Assembly: GCA_964476625.1 (NCBI GenBank)
Contig: CAYZBJ010000001.1
Location: forward strand, 1-64,000
Length of the DNA stretch: 64,000 nucleotides
Direction: 5' to 3'
Source of the DNA: JAMLIN01 sp964476625
GTDB lineage: Bacteria; Pseudomonadota; Gammaproteobacteria; Burkholderiales; Burkholderiaceae_E
The notes under the pieces are model-generated. The model saw nothing but the letters and a program-made list of their open reading frames with translations, searched no databases and was not told the origin of the DNA. Positions 1-7,432 of this stretch are shown in pieces (position 1 is the stretch's first letter; every line of letters begins with the position of its first letter). Position numbers and translations under genes: made by a program.

Positions 1-2
1 GC

Positions 3-317
3 TTCAGCCTGCTCGGCTTCATCATCGGCATCTGGGCCGACAATTTCGAGAAGCTGCAGCTGGTGCCGCTGCTGATCATCACCCCGCTCGCCTTCCTCGG
101 CGGCACCTTCTACTCGATCCACATGCTGACGCCGTTCTGGCAGGCGGTCAGCCTCGCCAATCCGGTGCTCTACCTCGTGAGCGGCTTTCGGTGGGCCTTC
201 TTCGAGATCGCCGACGTCAACATCTGGGTGAGCCTCGGCATGATCGCGGCCTTCCTCGCGCTGTGCATCGGACTCGTGACCTGGATCTTCCGCACCGGAT
301 ACCGGATCCGCAGCTAG
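3..317 (+). CDS. ABC-2 type transporter permease, C-terminal part (cut by window start)
   Basis: This is the membrane permease subunit of an ABC-2 exporter, of the kind that moves polysaccharide or drugs, and it works with a separate ATPase. Only the last 104 residues are in the window. They hold hydrophobic helices around LVPLLIITPLAFLGGTFYS and a closing helix, then a basic tail ending RTGYRIRS. The LGGTFYS and SGFRW stretches are characteristic of YadH-like permeases. The ATPase partner would lie upstream, outside the window. The substrate cannot be told from this part. Confidence 0.85.
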   Translation, partial: FSLLGFIIGIWADNFEKLQLVPLLIITPLAFLGGTFYSIHMLTPFWQAVSLANPVLYLVSGFRWAFFEIADVNIWVSLGMIAAFLALCIGLVTWIFRTGYRIRS

Positions 318-378
318 GCTTTTGCGACCGCAGCGCGCCCTTCTTTCGTGGCGAAGGCGTCGATGATCCGCGACCGGC

Positions 379-516
379 ATGCCGATCATCGTCAACGTGC
401 AGGAAGCCAAGACGCATCTGTCCCGGCTCATGGACCAGGCGCACGACGGACAGGAGATCATCCTCGCGAAGAGCGGCAAGCCCTACGCACGGCTGGTGCC
501 GCTCGCTGCGGACTCG
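379..516 (+). pseudogene. Phd/YefM-type antitoxin remnant
   Basis: The first 45 or so codons from ATG 379 read as the N-terminal DNA-binding half of a Phd/YefM-family antitoxin (NVQEAKTHLSRLMDQAHDG, then ILAKSGKPYARLVPL). After about 516 the reading frame runs into the 3' end of a PIN-toxin remnant lying on the other strand, so the toxin-binding C-terminus is lost. The frame stays open for another 290 codons, but that part is antisense sequence with an Arg/Ala/Pro-rich shadow composition. It resembles the intact antitoxin at 54705 (same EAKTHLSRL core). A truncated, probably non-functional antitoxin. Confidence 0.7.
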
Positions 517-780
517 AGCCTGACCCGCTGCGCATTCCTCGCCATCACGCTGTCGAGCGTCACCAGGCGCCTGGCCCCGGCCCCGGCCCGTTCGGCGCAG
601 GCAAGGTGTAACGCATCGCCAGCCCGAATAGCGCTCGCGGCGTCCAGCGTGAGCATCGCGGCACGGTGGAAATCCACCGGCTCGACAGGCAGCAGCCGCA
701 GGTCGTTCGCCGCCAGGCGCTCGAATCGCTGCCAGGCATCCGTCAACAGCCCTTCGGATGACTGGACGGGAAACGCGGCG
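500..780 (-). pseudogene. PIN-domain (VapC-like) toxin remnant, C-terminal half
   Basis: Read on the minus strand, this gives a typical second half of a VapC-like PIN ribonuclease. It runs from NAAFPVQSSEGLL through AWQRFERLAANDLRLLPVEP, then AGDALHLACAERAGAG with the conserved acidic Asp, and RLVTLDSVMARNA with the last acidic Asp. The N-terminal beta strand with the first catalytic Asp is absent. The homology begins right at the 3' end of the rhodanese gene and ends where the antitoxin remnant on the plus strand begins. Two unrelated, convergent TA fragments therefore abut. No start codon in a plausible context was seen. Confidence 0.65.
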
Positions 781-781
781 T

Positions 782-2404
782 TCAGTAGCGCCGGAAGCGG
801 ATCGTCGAATCGCGCGCGATCTGCCCGACCAGCCCGACCTCCCACTCGAGATAGGCGCGGGCATGGCGCTCGTAGTCGCTCGCGTGGTCGTAGGGCTTGT
901 ACCAGACGTCATCGGTCGCGCAGGTCGCCCGGTCGAGCCCGGCGCCGACCGGCAGGCGCGCCTCGAACCAGCGCGGATTGCCGCCGGCGAGCACCGTCAC
1001 CTCGACGCCCGGCCACAGGGCCGCCGCCTCGGGCGCCGCGAGCCGGGCGAGCGCCGGGTCGTCGGCGGTCAGCACCAGTTCGCGCAGTGCCGGCAACGCA
1101 GCCAGGGCGTCGCGAGCCTGTCCGAGACGCGAGCGCACCGCCCACCAGGCGCCGGCCACATGGCGTTCGCGATGGCGCAGGCTGCTGGCGAGATCGAGCA
1201 CCGCGATGCCGGGGTCGGCGAGCCGGGCGGCGAGCGACTCCGGTTCGGTCTCGCGCCACGGCGCGACCTCGGGTTCGGCGCGCAGCGCTGCCGGGCCGGT
1301 GGCGACCGGCCAGCCGGCGAAGCCGTCCTCGCCCCTGGGCCACAGGACATGGACCGCGGGCAGGCCCATCTGCTCGAGCCAGGACGCAGTCATGATCGCG
1401 CGTACCTGCTCGGGGTCGACCAGCACGATGCGCGCGGCGCGCGCCGCGACATACTCGTCGGTCGCCTGCACCAGCTGCCCCCCCGGCGCGTTGCGCGAGC
1501 CGGCAATGTGTCGCGCAGCGAACTCGGCGGGGCTGCGGACATCGAGCAGGTACATCGCGCGGGTTTCGTCGAGCCACCACCGCCGCGCGGTAGCGGCATC
1601 GACGAACGACACGCCGAAACGCTCGGCGACCCGCTCGGCGGCGGCGCGCGCGCGGGCCACGCCCTCGGCCGACGGCGCCGGGGCTTCGCGCCGCGAACCA
1701 CGCTCGCACTGCATGCCGGCGAGCTCCCAGCCCATGGTCCCGTCCTTGAGGGCCAGCACCCGGTTGGGGATCCCGGCATTGCGCAGGGACTGGCAACCGA
1801 TGATGCTGCGGGTGCGGCCGGCGCAGTTGACCACCACCGTGGTGGCCGGGTCCGGCGCGAGGTCGTGCACCCGCCAGGCCAGTTCGGCGCCGGGAACGTC
1901 GATCGCCCCCGGGATGCTCATGCGATGGAACTCCTCGATGGGCCGCGAGTCGAGGATGACGACCGGCTCGCCGGCGTCGATCATCGCCTGCAGTTCGGCG
2001 GGCGGGATCCGCGGCGTGTCCTCGTGGTGCTCGACGAACTCCCCGAAAGCCTTCGAAGGCACGTTGATGCCCGAGAAGACTTCGTGGCCGGCCGCGGCCC
2101 AGGCGGCGCAGCCGCCGTCGAGGATCGCGAGATCGCGGTAACCGAGGCGCGCCAGGACGGCGGCGGCGCGCTCGGCGAGATCCTCGTCGCCGCCGTCGAG
2201 CAGCACCACCGGCAGGCCCGGGCGCGGCAACAGCGCCGGCGCGACCAGTTCGAGGCGCGAGAGCGGCGCGCAGACCGCGAAGAACGGGTGGCCCTGGCAA
2301 TGGACCCCCTGCTCGCGCACATCGAGCAGGGCCAGCTCGCCACCGGCCGCGAGCAGGCCGCGCAGGGCGTCGGCGCCGATGCGGCGAATCGTCGCGCGGC
2401 TCAT
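782..2404 (-). CDS. Sulfurtransferase with four rhodanese-like domains
   Basis: Rhodanese-type sulfurtransferase of 540 aa, probably cytoplasmic because no signal peptide is seen. Four rhodanese-like repeats can be traced: about 1-110 (LLDVREQGVH, then LLDGGDED where the active-site loop should be), 130-235 (ILDSRPIEEFHRMSIPGAID, then VVNCAGRTRS with the catalytic Cys194), 285-380 (LLDVRSPAEFAARHIAGS, loop LVDPEQ) and 400-520 (most divergent). Only the second repeat keeps the cysteine, so one active and three structural domains is the simplest reading. The start overlaps the stop of the upstream thiol-dioxygenase fusion by ATGA, implying translational coupling and a shared pathway. A role in handling sulfur released from, or bound to, small thiols is an inference from this neighbour. 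Confidence 0.88.
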   Translation of the reverse strand: MSRATIRRIGADALRGLLAAGGELALLDVREQGVHCQGHPFFAVCAPLSRLELVAPALLPRPGLPVVLLDGGDEDLAERAAAVLARLGYRDLAILDGGCAAWAAAGHEVFSGINVPSKAFGEFVEHHEDTPRIPPAELQAMIDAGEPVVILDSRPIEEFHRMSIPGAIDVPGAELAWRVHDLAPDPATTVVVNCAGRTRSIIGCQSLRNAGIPNRVLALKDGTMGWELAGMQCERGSRREAPAPSAEGVARARAAAERVAERFGVSFVDAATARRWWLDETRAMYLLDVRSPAEFAARHIAGSRNAPGGQLVQATDEYVAARAARIVLVDPEQVRAIMTASWLEQMGLPAVHVLWPRGEDGFAGWPVATGPAALRAEPEVAPWRETEPESLAARLADPGIAVLDLASSLRHRERHVAGAWWAVRSRLGQARDALAALPALRELVLTADDPALARLAAPEAAALWPGVEVTVLAGGNPRWFEARLPVGAGLDRATCATDDVWYKPYDHASDYERHARAYLEWEVGLVGQIARDSTIRFRRY

Positions 2405-3447
2405 GCGCGTCCCGAGCGGGCGTCGCGGATGTCCGAGTGAGCCGGGAAGACATCCCAGCGCCCGGTAGCGGAATCGTAGTACTCGCGGCGGTGCAGCTGC
2501 TCGAGACCGAGGCCGTAGAGATGGAAGTTCAGCAAGGGCGCATCGATGTGGATCGAATGCAGGTCCTCGGGCAGGAAGGCCACGCCGCGACCGGCGACGA
2601 CCTCGAACTCGCCGCGCTGCTCGACCCCGCCGTCGTCGCTGCGCTCGTAGAAGCGGTTGAGCTCCCTGCCGTATACCCCGGCGATCACCGCCCAGGTGGT
2701 GTGGTTGTGCGCCGGCGTGCCGTAGCCGCCGAGCGACGCGTTGGCATACAGCGCGAAGCCGTGGTCGTCGTCCTCGGCGAGCCGGTAGAGGATCGAGCGA
2801 TTGCCGTCGCCGGGAAACGGCGGCGGCAGGTCGCCGCGCGGGAACAGGTCGGCGCGCGACGCGAGCCCGACCAGGCGCTCGCGGACCTTCGAGAGCACGC
2901 TGCGGTCGGGCGCGGTCGTCCCGACGAGCCCGTGGATGTCGGTCATCGCCGCGGCGATCGCTTCGTGCCGGGCGGCGGCGCGCGCCGCGTAGTTGCGCTC
3001 GACCCGGGACTTGATGTTGCCCAGCGCGGTCGCCGCCTCGGCGTCGATCCGGGCGACGACCTCGGCCGACGGCGCCTTGGGCCGCGCCGGATTGCCGACG
3101 GTCCGGGTGAAGCGGCTCGCGCCGCCGGCGAGCGGCTCGAAGTCGTAGCGGATGACGATGGGGCCGAGGAACTCGGCGCGGGTCTCGGCGACCCAGCGCC
3201 GGGGCCAGTCCGCCTCGAGCACGGTCCAGTCGAGCTGGACCTCGTGGCGGGAGAACCATTGCTCGGTGAAGGTCTCGCCGCGCCCGAGCGGCCGGTCGGC
3301 GCTCTCGACCCGGTGCGAGACGGCGATCCATTCCGGCCAGGATTGCGGATTGGTGACGTAGTCGAAGACGGCCCCGGCCGGCGCGTCGATGACGATCTCG
3401 TGGCTGCGCTCGAATGCAACCGCACTGCCCGTCGATGCCTGGCTCAT
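2401..3447 (-). CDS. Fusion of a START/SRPBCC domain with a cysteine-dioxygenase-like cupin
   Basis: 348 aa, two domains. Residues about 10-150 look like an SRPBCC (START-like) domain: opening HEIVIDAPAGAVFDYVTNPQSW, typical WPEW after the first helix, and strands through RWVAETRAEF. Residues about 180-335 are a thiol dioxygenase cupin of the cysteine/3-mercaptopropionate dioxygenase family, with TPAHNHTTWAVIAGVYG giving two iron-ligand histidines (247, 249) and LPEDLHSIHI giving the third (His297). FHLYGLGLEQLHRREYYD is also typical of the family. Such enzymes add O2 to a thiol to form a sulfinate in the cytoplasm. Family members I know are single-domain and near 200 aa; the START-like part is extra and could bind a hydrophobic ligand. 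First gene of the ATGA-coupled pair with the rhodanese. The exact thiol substrate is unknown. Confidence 0.85.
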   Translation of the reverse strand: MSQASTGSAVAFERSHEIVIDAPAGAVFDYVTNPQSWPEWIAVSHRVESADRPLGRGETFTEQWFSRHEVQLDWTVLEADWPRRWVAETRAEFLGPIVIRYDFEPLAGGASRFTRTVGNPARPKAPSAEVVARIDAEAATALGNIKSRVERNYAARAAARHEAIAAAMTDIHGLVGTTAPDRSVLSKVRERLVGLASRADLFPRGDLPPPFPGDGNRSILYRLAEDDDHGFALYANASLGGYGTPAHNHTTWAVIAGVYGRELNRFYERSDDGGVEQRGEFEVVAGRGVAFLPEDLHSIHIDAPLLNFHLYGLGLEQLHRREYYDSATGRWDVFPAHSDIRDARSGRA

Positions 3448-3700
3448 GCCAATCTCCTTTCTGATGGCCTCTTTGTGTTACGGCCTGTTACGGACGCGCC
3501 ATCGGGGCGTCACCTGGTGGCAGCATGCTGCAACGGACAACAGTACCGCAATCGGCGGGGGCAAGCGCACCCGCGGTGGCGGATTCGGCAAACCGCCCGA
3601 ACGGGCCGGGCCGGACCGGGCGATTCGACAGACGGTATCGGGAATGCCGATTGCTGGCCCGGATCGCTTCCGGTTCGCCAATGCATCACGAGGTACCCCC

Positions 3701-4417
3701 ATGCGCCTGTATCGCTGCAACCACTGCGCGCACCCCGCCTTCTTCGAGAAACCCCGCTGCCGACGTTGCGGCGCGGTGCGCGGACTGGTGGCCGAGGAAC
3801 TCCACCTGCGGCCGGCCGAAGTCATCGCCAAGCCCGACCCCGCCGCCTCGGCGCGGCTCGAGGCGCTGCACGAGTTCTTTCTCGGCGTCCTGCTCCACTT
3901 CCGCCAGGAGTCCGGCCATTACTACTGGCAGGTGCTGGTGGCCGACGATCCCGCACGGCTGGCGGCCTGCCGTGCCCATTTCGGCGACGAGCGGCGCGAC
4001 TACGCGCAGGCCCTGCGCAACCACTACCACGATGGCCCGCCCGCCAACTGGCAATCCGAATACGTGAGCCCTTACGCATCGGCCCACCCCTGGGAGGATT
4101 TCGCGGAAACCTGGTCCTACTACCTGCACCTGGTCGCCCTGGTCGCGGCGACCGATGCCCGCGGACGCTCGCTCGCCGGCTACCCCGAGCGCGAGGTGCT
4201 GGCCCTGGCGGGAGTCGCCGGGCGTGATGAAGGCTTTCGGGCGCTGTTGCGCAGGTGGCTGCCCGCCTCGCTGCGCGCCAACCGCCTCAGTCGCCGGCAG
4301 GGCCGCGAGGCGCCGTATCCGTTCGCGCCGCCGCCGGCGGTGATCCGCAAGATGGCCTGGATCCACCGCCTGGTGCAGGAAACGCTCGCCGTCATGCGAA
4401 GGCCCCAGCTCACCTAA
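3701..4417 (+). CDS. Decayed zinc-ribbon metallopeptidase homologue (internally deleted)
   Basis: 238 aa, related to the putative zinc-binding metallopeptidases that start with a zinc ribbon. The ribbon is intact (Cys6, Cys9, Cys20, Cys23). After about residue 45 the usual long central region is missing, and the sequence jumps to LHFRQESGHYYWQVLV. In the family this position reads RHEIGHYYW and carries the HEXXH zinc site. Here the first His is Gln69, so the site reads QESGH and peptidase activity is doubtful. The C-terminal half (YVSPYASAHPWEDFAETWSYYLHL) is well kept. The start is set by a GAGG ribosome-binding site just upstream of ATG 3701. It may be a pseudogene in progress or a protein with a non-catalytic role. 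Confidence 0.7.
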   Translation: MRLYRCNHCAHPAFFEKPRCRRCGAVRGLVAEELHLRPAEVIAKPDPAASARLEALHEFFLGVLLHFRQESGHYYWQVLVADDPARLAACRAHFGDERRDYAQALRNHYHDGPPANWQSEYVSPYASAHPWEDFAETWSYYLHLVALVAATDARGRSLAGYPEREVLALAGVAGRDEGFRALLRRWLPASLRANRLSRRQGREAPYPFAPPPAVIRKMAWIHRLVQETLAVMRRPQLT

Positions 4418-4532
4418 GGTGAAACTGCCCCCCGGCTGACGCAGCGCCACTACCCGGCGGGTAATTGATCGTCCGCGCACGGGCGTCGACACTGGCTCCA
4501 GACCCGAAGCACACACCCCAAGGAGCCATGCC

Positions 4533-4772
4533 ATGCCGACATCCGACTTCCTCCCCCTCGCGGTCGCCCTGCTGATCGCGATTCCCGCCCTCGGTTCCTG
4601 CCTCGGAATCGGCATCGCCACGGCGAAGTTCCTCGAGGCGTCGGCGCGCCAGCCCGAACTGATCCCGCGGCTGCAAAGCCAGTTCTTCCTGGGGGTCGGC
4701 GTCACCGATGGCGCCTTCATCATCGCAACCGGCATCGCGATGTGGTTCGCCACCGCCAACCCGTTCCAGTGA
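4533..4772 (+). CDS. atpE: Orphan ATP synthase c-subunit-like proteolipid
   Basis: 79 aa with two membrane helices joined by a polar loop containing ASARQPEL, the F1-contacting loop of F-type c-subunits. Helix 1 keeps the small-residue packing run (GSCLGIGIATA). Helix 2 carries the ion-binding Asp in GVGVTDGAFIIATGIAMWF. No Na+-type ligand set is evident, so proton specificity is likely. AAGGAG lies about 8 bases before the ATG. What is odd is the setting: no other ATP synthase subunit is nearby, and its neighbours are a decayed peptidase and a DUF1330 protein. It could be a second c-subunit gene, or a piece separated from the atp operon. Function in the enzyme is plausible but not shown. Confidence 0.85.
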   Translation: MPTSDFLPLAVALLIAIPALGSCLGIGIATAKFLEASARQPELIPRLQSQFFLGVGVTDGAFIIATGIAMWFATANPFQ

Positions 4773-4782
4773 GGAGAACACC

Positions 4783-5112
4783 ATGAAAGCCTATGCGGTG
4801 GCGCACCTGCGCGATGTCGACTTCAACGAACGGATCGCCGAGTACCTGCGGCGCATCGATGCCACGCTCGAACCCTACGGGGGACATTTCCTCGTGCACG
4901 GCGGGCGCGTCCATCCACTCGAGGGCGAGTTCGATGCCGCCATCGTAGTGTTAGAGTTCCCCGATATCGATGCGGCGCACGCCTGGTACCAATCCCCCGG
5001 TTACCAGGCGATCCTGCCGCTTCGAACCGAGAACTCGCGCGGTATCGCATTCCTCGTCGAAGGGGTTCCGCCGGACTATCGCGGCGCCGACAAGCTGGCG
5101 CAGAAGTACTGA
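4783..5112 (+). CDS. DUF1330 family protein
   Basis: 109 aa, ferredoxin-like dimeric alpha/beta barrel fold of the DUF1330 family. Typical motifs are YGGHFLVHGG, VVLEFPDIDAAHAWYQSPGYQAI and a C-terminal FLVEGV. The family is small, soluble and of unknown biochemical role. A GAGGAG lies 7-8 bases before the ATG and the gap to the atpE stop is only 10 bases, so the two are probably co-transcribed. It has no paralogue in the window. Confidence 0.85.
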   Translation: MKAYAVAHLRDVDFNERIAEYLRRIDATLEPYGGHFLVHGGRVHPLEGEFDAAIVVLEFPDIDAAHAWYQSPGYQAILPLRTENSRGIAFLVEGVPPDYRGADKLAQKY

Positions 5113-5140
5113 AGCCGGAGCCCGGCGCGGTTGTTCACCC

Positions 5141-5170
5141 GACGGCGGCCGACGGCGGCCGACGCCGCCC
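5141..5170. repeat. Tandem 10-bp repeat before glgX
   Basis: Two exact copies of GACGGCGGCC in tandem, followed by a third degenerate copy (GACGCCGCCC). It lies in the 142-base space between the DUF1330 gene and glgX. The third copy is partly the complement of the first two, so a small hairpin could form. No T-tract follows, so a terminator is not supported. Confidence 0.6.
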
Positions 5171-5254
5171 GAGGCATGCCGATTGCATGGCGGCACCGCC
5201 GGAGTCGACGCCCGGCGCGACGCGGTTCGCGTCACATGACCTGAAGGAACCACG

Positions 5255-7432
5255 ATGCGCGAACACCGCCTTTCCGAGGGACGGCCCTACCCACTCGGTG
5301 TCACGCTCGATGCCGATGGCGCCAACTTCGCGCTCTTCTCGGCCCATGCCGAAAAGGTGGAAGTCTGCCTGTTCGACCCGCATGACGGTCACGAGACCGC
5401 CCGGATCCCGCTGCCCGAGTACAGCAACGAAGTCTTCCACGGCCACATCGGTGGTGTGGAAGCCGGCACCCTCTACGGGTTCCGCGTGCATGGCCCCTAC
5501 GCCCCGAAGCTCGGACACCGCTTCAATCCGAACAAGCTGCTGCTCGACCCCTATGCGCGCGCGCATCGGGGCAGGCTGCAGTGGCGCCCCGAGATCTTCG
5601 GCTACAAGGTCGGCGCCCGCACCCGCGACCTCACCTTCGACACCCGCGACAGCGCCCCCTTCGTGCCCAGGTGCGTGGTGATGCCGAACCCGCCGGCACG
5701 CACCGACCGACCGCCGAAGCCACGCACCGCCTGGGAGCGCACCGTCATCTACGAGATGTCGGTGCGAGGCTTCACGATGCGCCATCCGCAGGTGCCGGAG
5801 CAGGACCGCGGCACCTTCGCCGGCATCGGCCACCCCGCGGTCCTCGAGCACCTGCGCTCGCTCGGCGTGAGCGCGGTCGAATGGCTGCCGATCCATGCCT
5901 GGCCCGACAGCGCCCACCTGCTCGAGCGCGGCCTGCGCAACTTCTGGGGCTACGACTCGATCGGCTTCTTCGCCGCCGATCCCCGGCTGTTCCCGCCCGG
6001 CCGCTGGACCGATCTCGGCGACATCGTCGACGACTACCATCGTGCCGGCCTCGAGATCATCCTCGATGTGGTCTACAACCACACCGCCGAAGGCAACGAA
6101 CTCGGCCCGACCCTGTGCTTCCGGGGCATCGACAACCTCTCGTACTACCGCCTGATGGCGGATCGGCCCCGCTACTACGTCAATGACACCGGCACCGGCA
6201 ACACCGTCGACCTGAGCCATCCGCGGGTCCTGCAGATGGTCACCGACAGCCTGCGCTACTGGAGCGAGGTGATCGGCGTCGACGGCTTTCGCTTCGATCT
6301 CGCCACCATCCTGTGCCGGCTCGATACCGGCTTCACCGAGAGCTGCGGCTTCCTGCAGACCTGCCTGCAGGACCCGGTTCTCGGCGCCGCCAAGCTGATC
6401 GCCGAGCCCTGGGACTGCGGGCCGGGCGGCTACCAGGTCGGCCAGTTCCTGCCCGGCTGGGCCGAATGGAACGATCGCTTCCGCGATTCCACCCGCGCCT
6501 TCTGGAAGGGCGACGACGGGGCAGCGCGCGCGCTGGCGAGCCGGATGACCGGCTCGGCGGACCTCTTCGACAAGCGCGGCCGCAAACCCTGGGCGAGCAT
6601 CAACTTCATCACCTCGCACGACGGCTTCACCCTGAACGACCTCGTCAGCTACGACCACAAGCACAACGAAGCCAATGGCGAGCACAACCGCGACGGCCAT
6701 TCGCACAACCTGTCCTGGAACCATGGCCACGAAGGGCCCACCGACGATCCCGGAATCCAGCGACTGCGCGAGCGCCAGAAGCGCAATCTGCTCGCCACCT
6801 TGCTGTTCTCGCAGGGCACGCCGATGATCACCGCCGGCGACGAGTTCGGCCGTACCCAGCAGGGCAACAACAATGCGTACTGTCAGGACAACGAGATCAG
6901 CTGGGTCGACTGGAGCCTGCCCGACACCGAGGCCGGCGGCTCGCTGCTCGCGTTCACCCGTTCGCTGCTGGGCGTACGGCGGACCTTGCCGCTGCTGCAT
7001 CGCGGCCGCTTCCTCGGCACCACCTACGACCGCGTCGGCGACGTGACCGAGTTGCGCTGGCTGTCGCCGGCCGGCGAGGACCTCACCAGCGACCAGTGGA
7101 ACGACGACCACATGCGCTGCTTCGGCCTGGTGCTCGATGGCCGGGCGCGCGAGACGAACATCCCGCGCCCGGGCGCGGACGCAACCCTGCTGTGGGTCCT
7201 CAACGCCTATCACGACGTGGTCGAGTTCACCCTGCCCGGCAGCCCGGGCGGGATGCACTGGAGCTGCCTCGTCGACACCAACAACCCGACGCCGGAATCG
7301 CTGCCGGTGCTGCGGCCGCGCGAAACCTACCTGGTGACGGGTCGCTCGACCCTGCTCTTCGCGCTGGAGTCCGATGGGGAAACCGGTGCGATGCTCGACG
7401 CGCTCAAGGCGCGGCTCCATGCAGGCGCCTGA
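5255..7432 (+). CDS. glgX: Glycogen debranching enzyme (isoamylase type)
   Basis: 725 aa GH13 enzyme that hydrolyses alpha-1,6 branch points of glycogen or limit dextrin. The N-terminal CBM48 domain (YPLGVTLDADGANFALFSAHA) is followed by the catalytic barrel. Its nucleophile Asp is in GVDGFRFDLAT (about residue 348), the acid/base Glu is in LIAEPWDCGPGGYQ, and the third Asp is in FITSHDGFTLNDLVSY. The following HNEANGEHNRDG and NNAYCQDNEISWVDW are hallmarks of GlgX/TreX. Full length for the family. It is the first gene of a three-gene operon, and its stop lies inside the start of treZ. It should supply linear maltooligosaccharides for the TreY-TreZ pair. Confidence 0.96.
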   Translation: MREHRLSEGRPYPLGVTLDADGANFALFSAHAEKVEVCLFDPHDGHETARIPLPEYSNEVFHGHIGGVEAGTLYGFRVHGPYAPKLGHRFNPNKLLLDPYARAHRGRLQWRPEIFGYKVGARTRDLTFDTRDSAPFVPRCVVMPNPPARTDRPPKPRTAWERTVIYEMSVRGFTMRHPQVPEQDRGTFAGIGHPAVLEHLRSLGVSAVEWLPIHAWPDSAHLLERGLRNFWGYDSIGFFAADPRLFPPGRWTDLGDIVDDYHRAGLEIILDVVYNHTAEGNELGPTLCFRGIDNLSYYRLMADRPRYYVNDTGTGNTVDLSHPRVLQMVTDSLRYWSEVIGVDGFRFDLATILCRLDTGFTESCGFLQTCLQDPVLGAAKLIAEPWDCGPGGYQVGQFLPGWAEWNDRFRDSTRAFWKGDDGAARALASRMTGSADLFDKRGRKPWASINFITSHDGFTLNDLVSYDHKHNEANGEHNRDGHSHNLSWNHGHEGPTDDPGIQRLRERQKRNLLATLLFSQGTPMITAGDEFGRTQQGNNNAYCQDNEISWVDWSLPDTEAGGSLLAFTRSLLGVRRTLPLLHRGRFLGTTYDRVGDVTELRWLSPAGEDLTSDQWNDDHMRCFGLVLDGRARETNIPRPGADATLLWVLNAYHDVVEFTLPGSPGGMHWSCLVDTNNPTPESLPVLRPRETYLVTGRSTLLFALESDGETGAMLDALKARLHAGA

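Noticed and set aside
758..2440. Long open frames on the plus strand opposite the rhodanese gene
   Set aside because: Arg/Ala/Gly/Pro-rich composition with no family motif; GC-rich DNA gives long antisense frames, and the minus-strand gene is clear.
5141..5170. CRISPR-like short repeat
   Set aside because: Only two exact 10-base copies in tandem and no spacers. No CRISPR array or cas gene was seen in the window.
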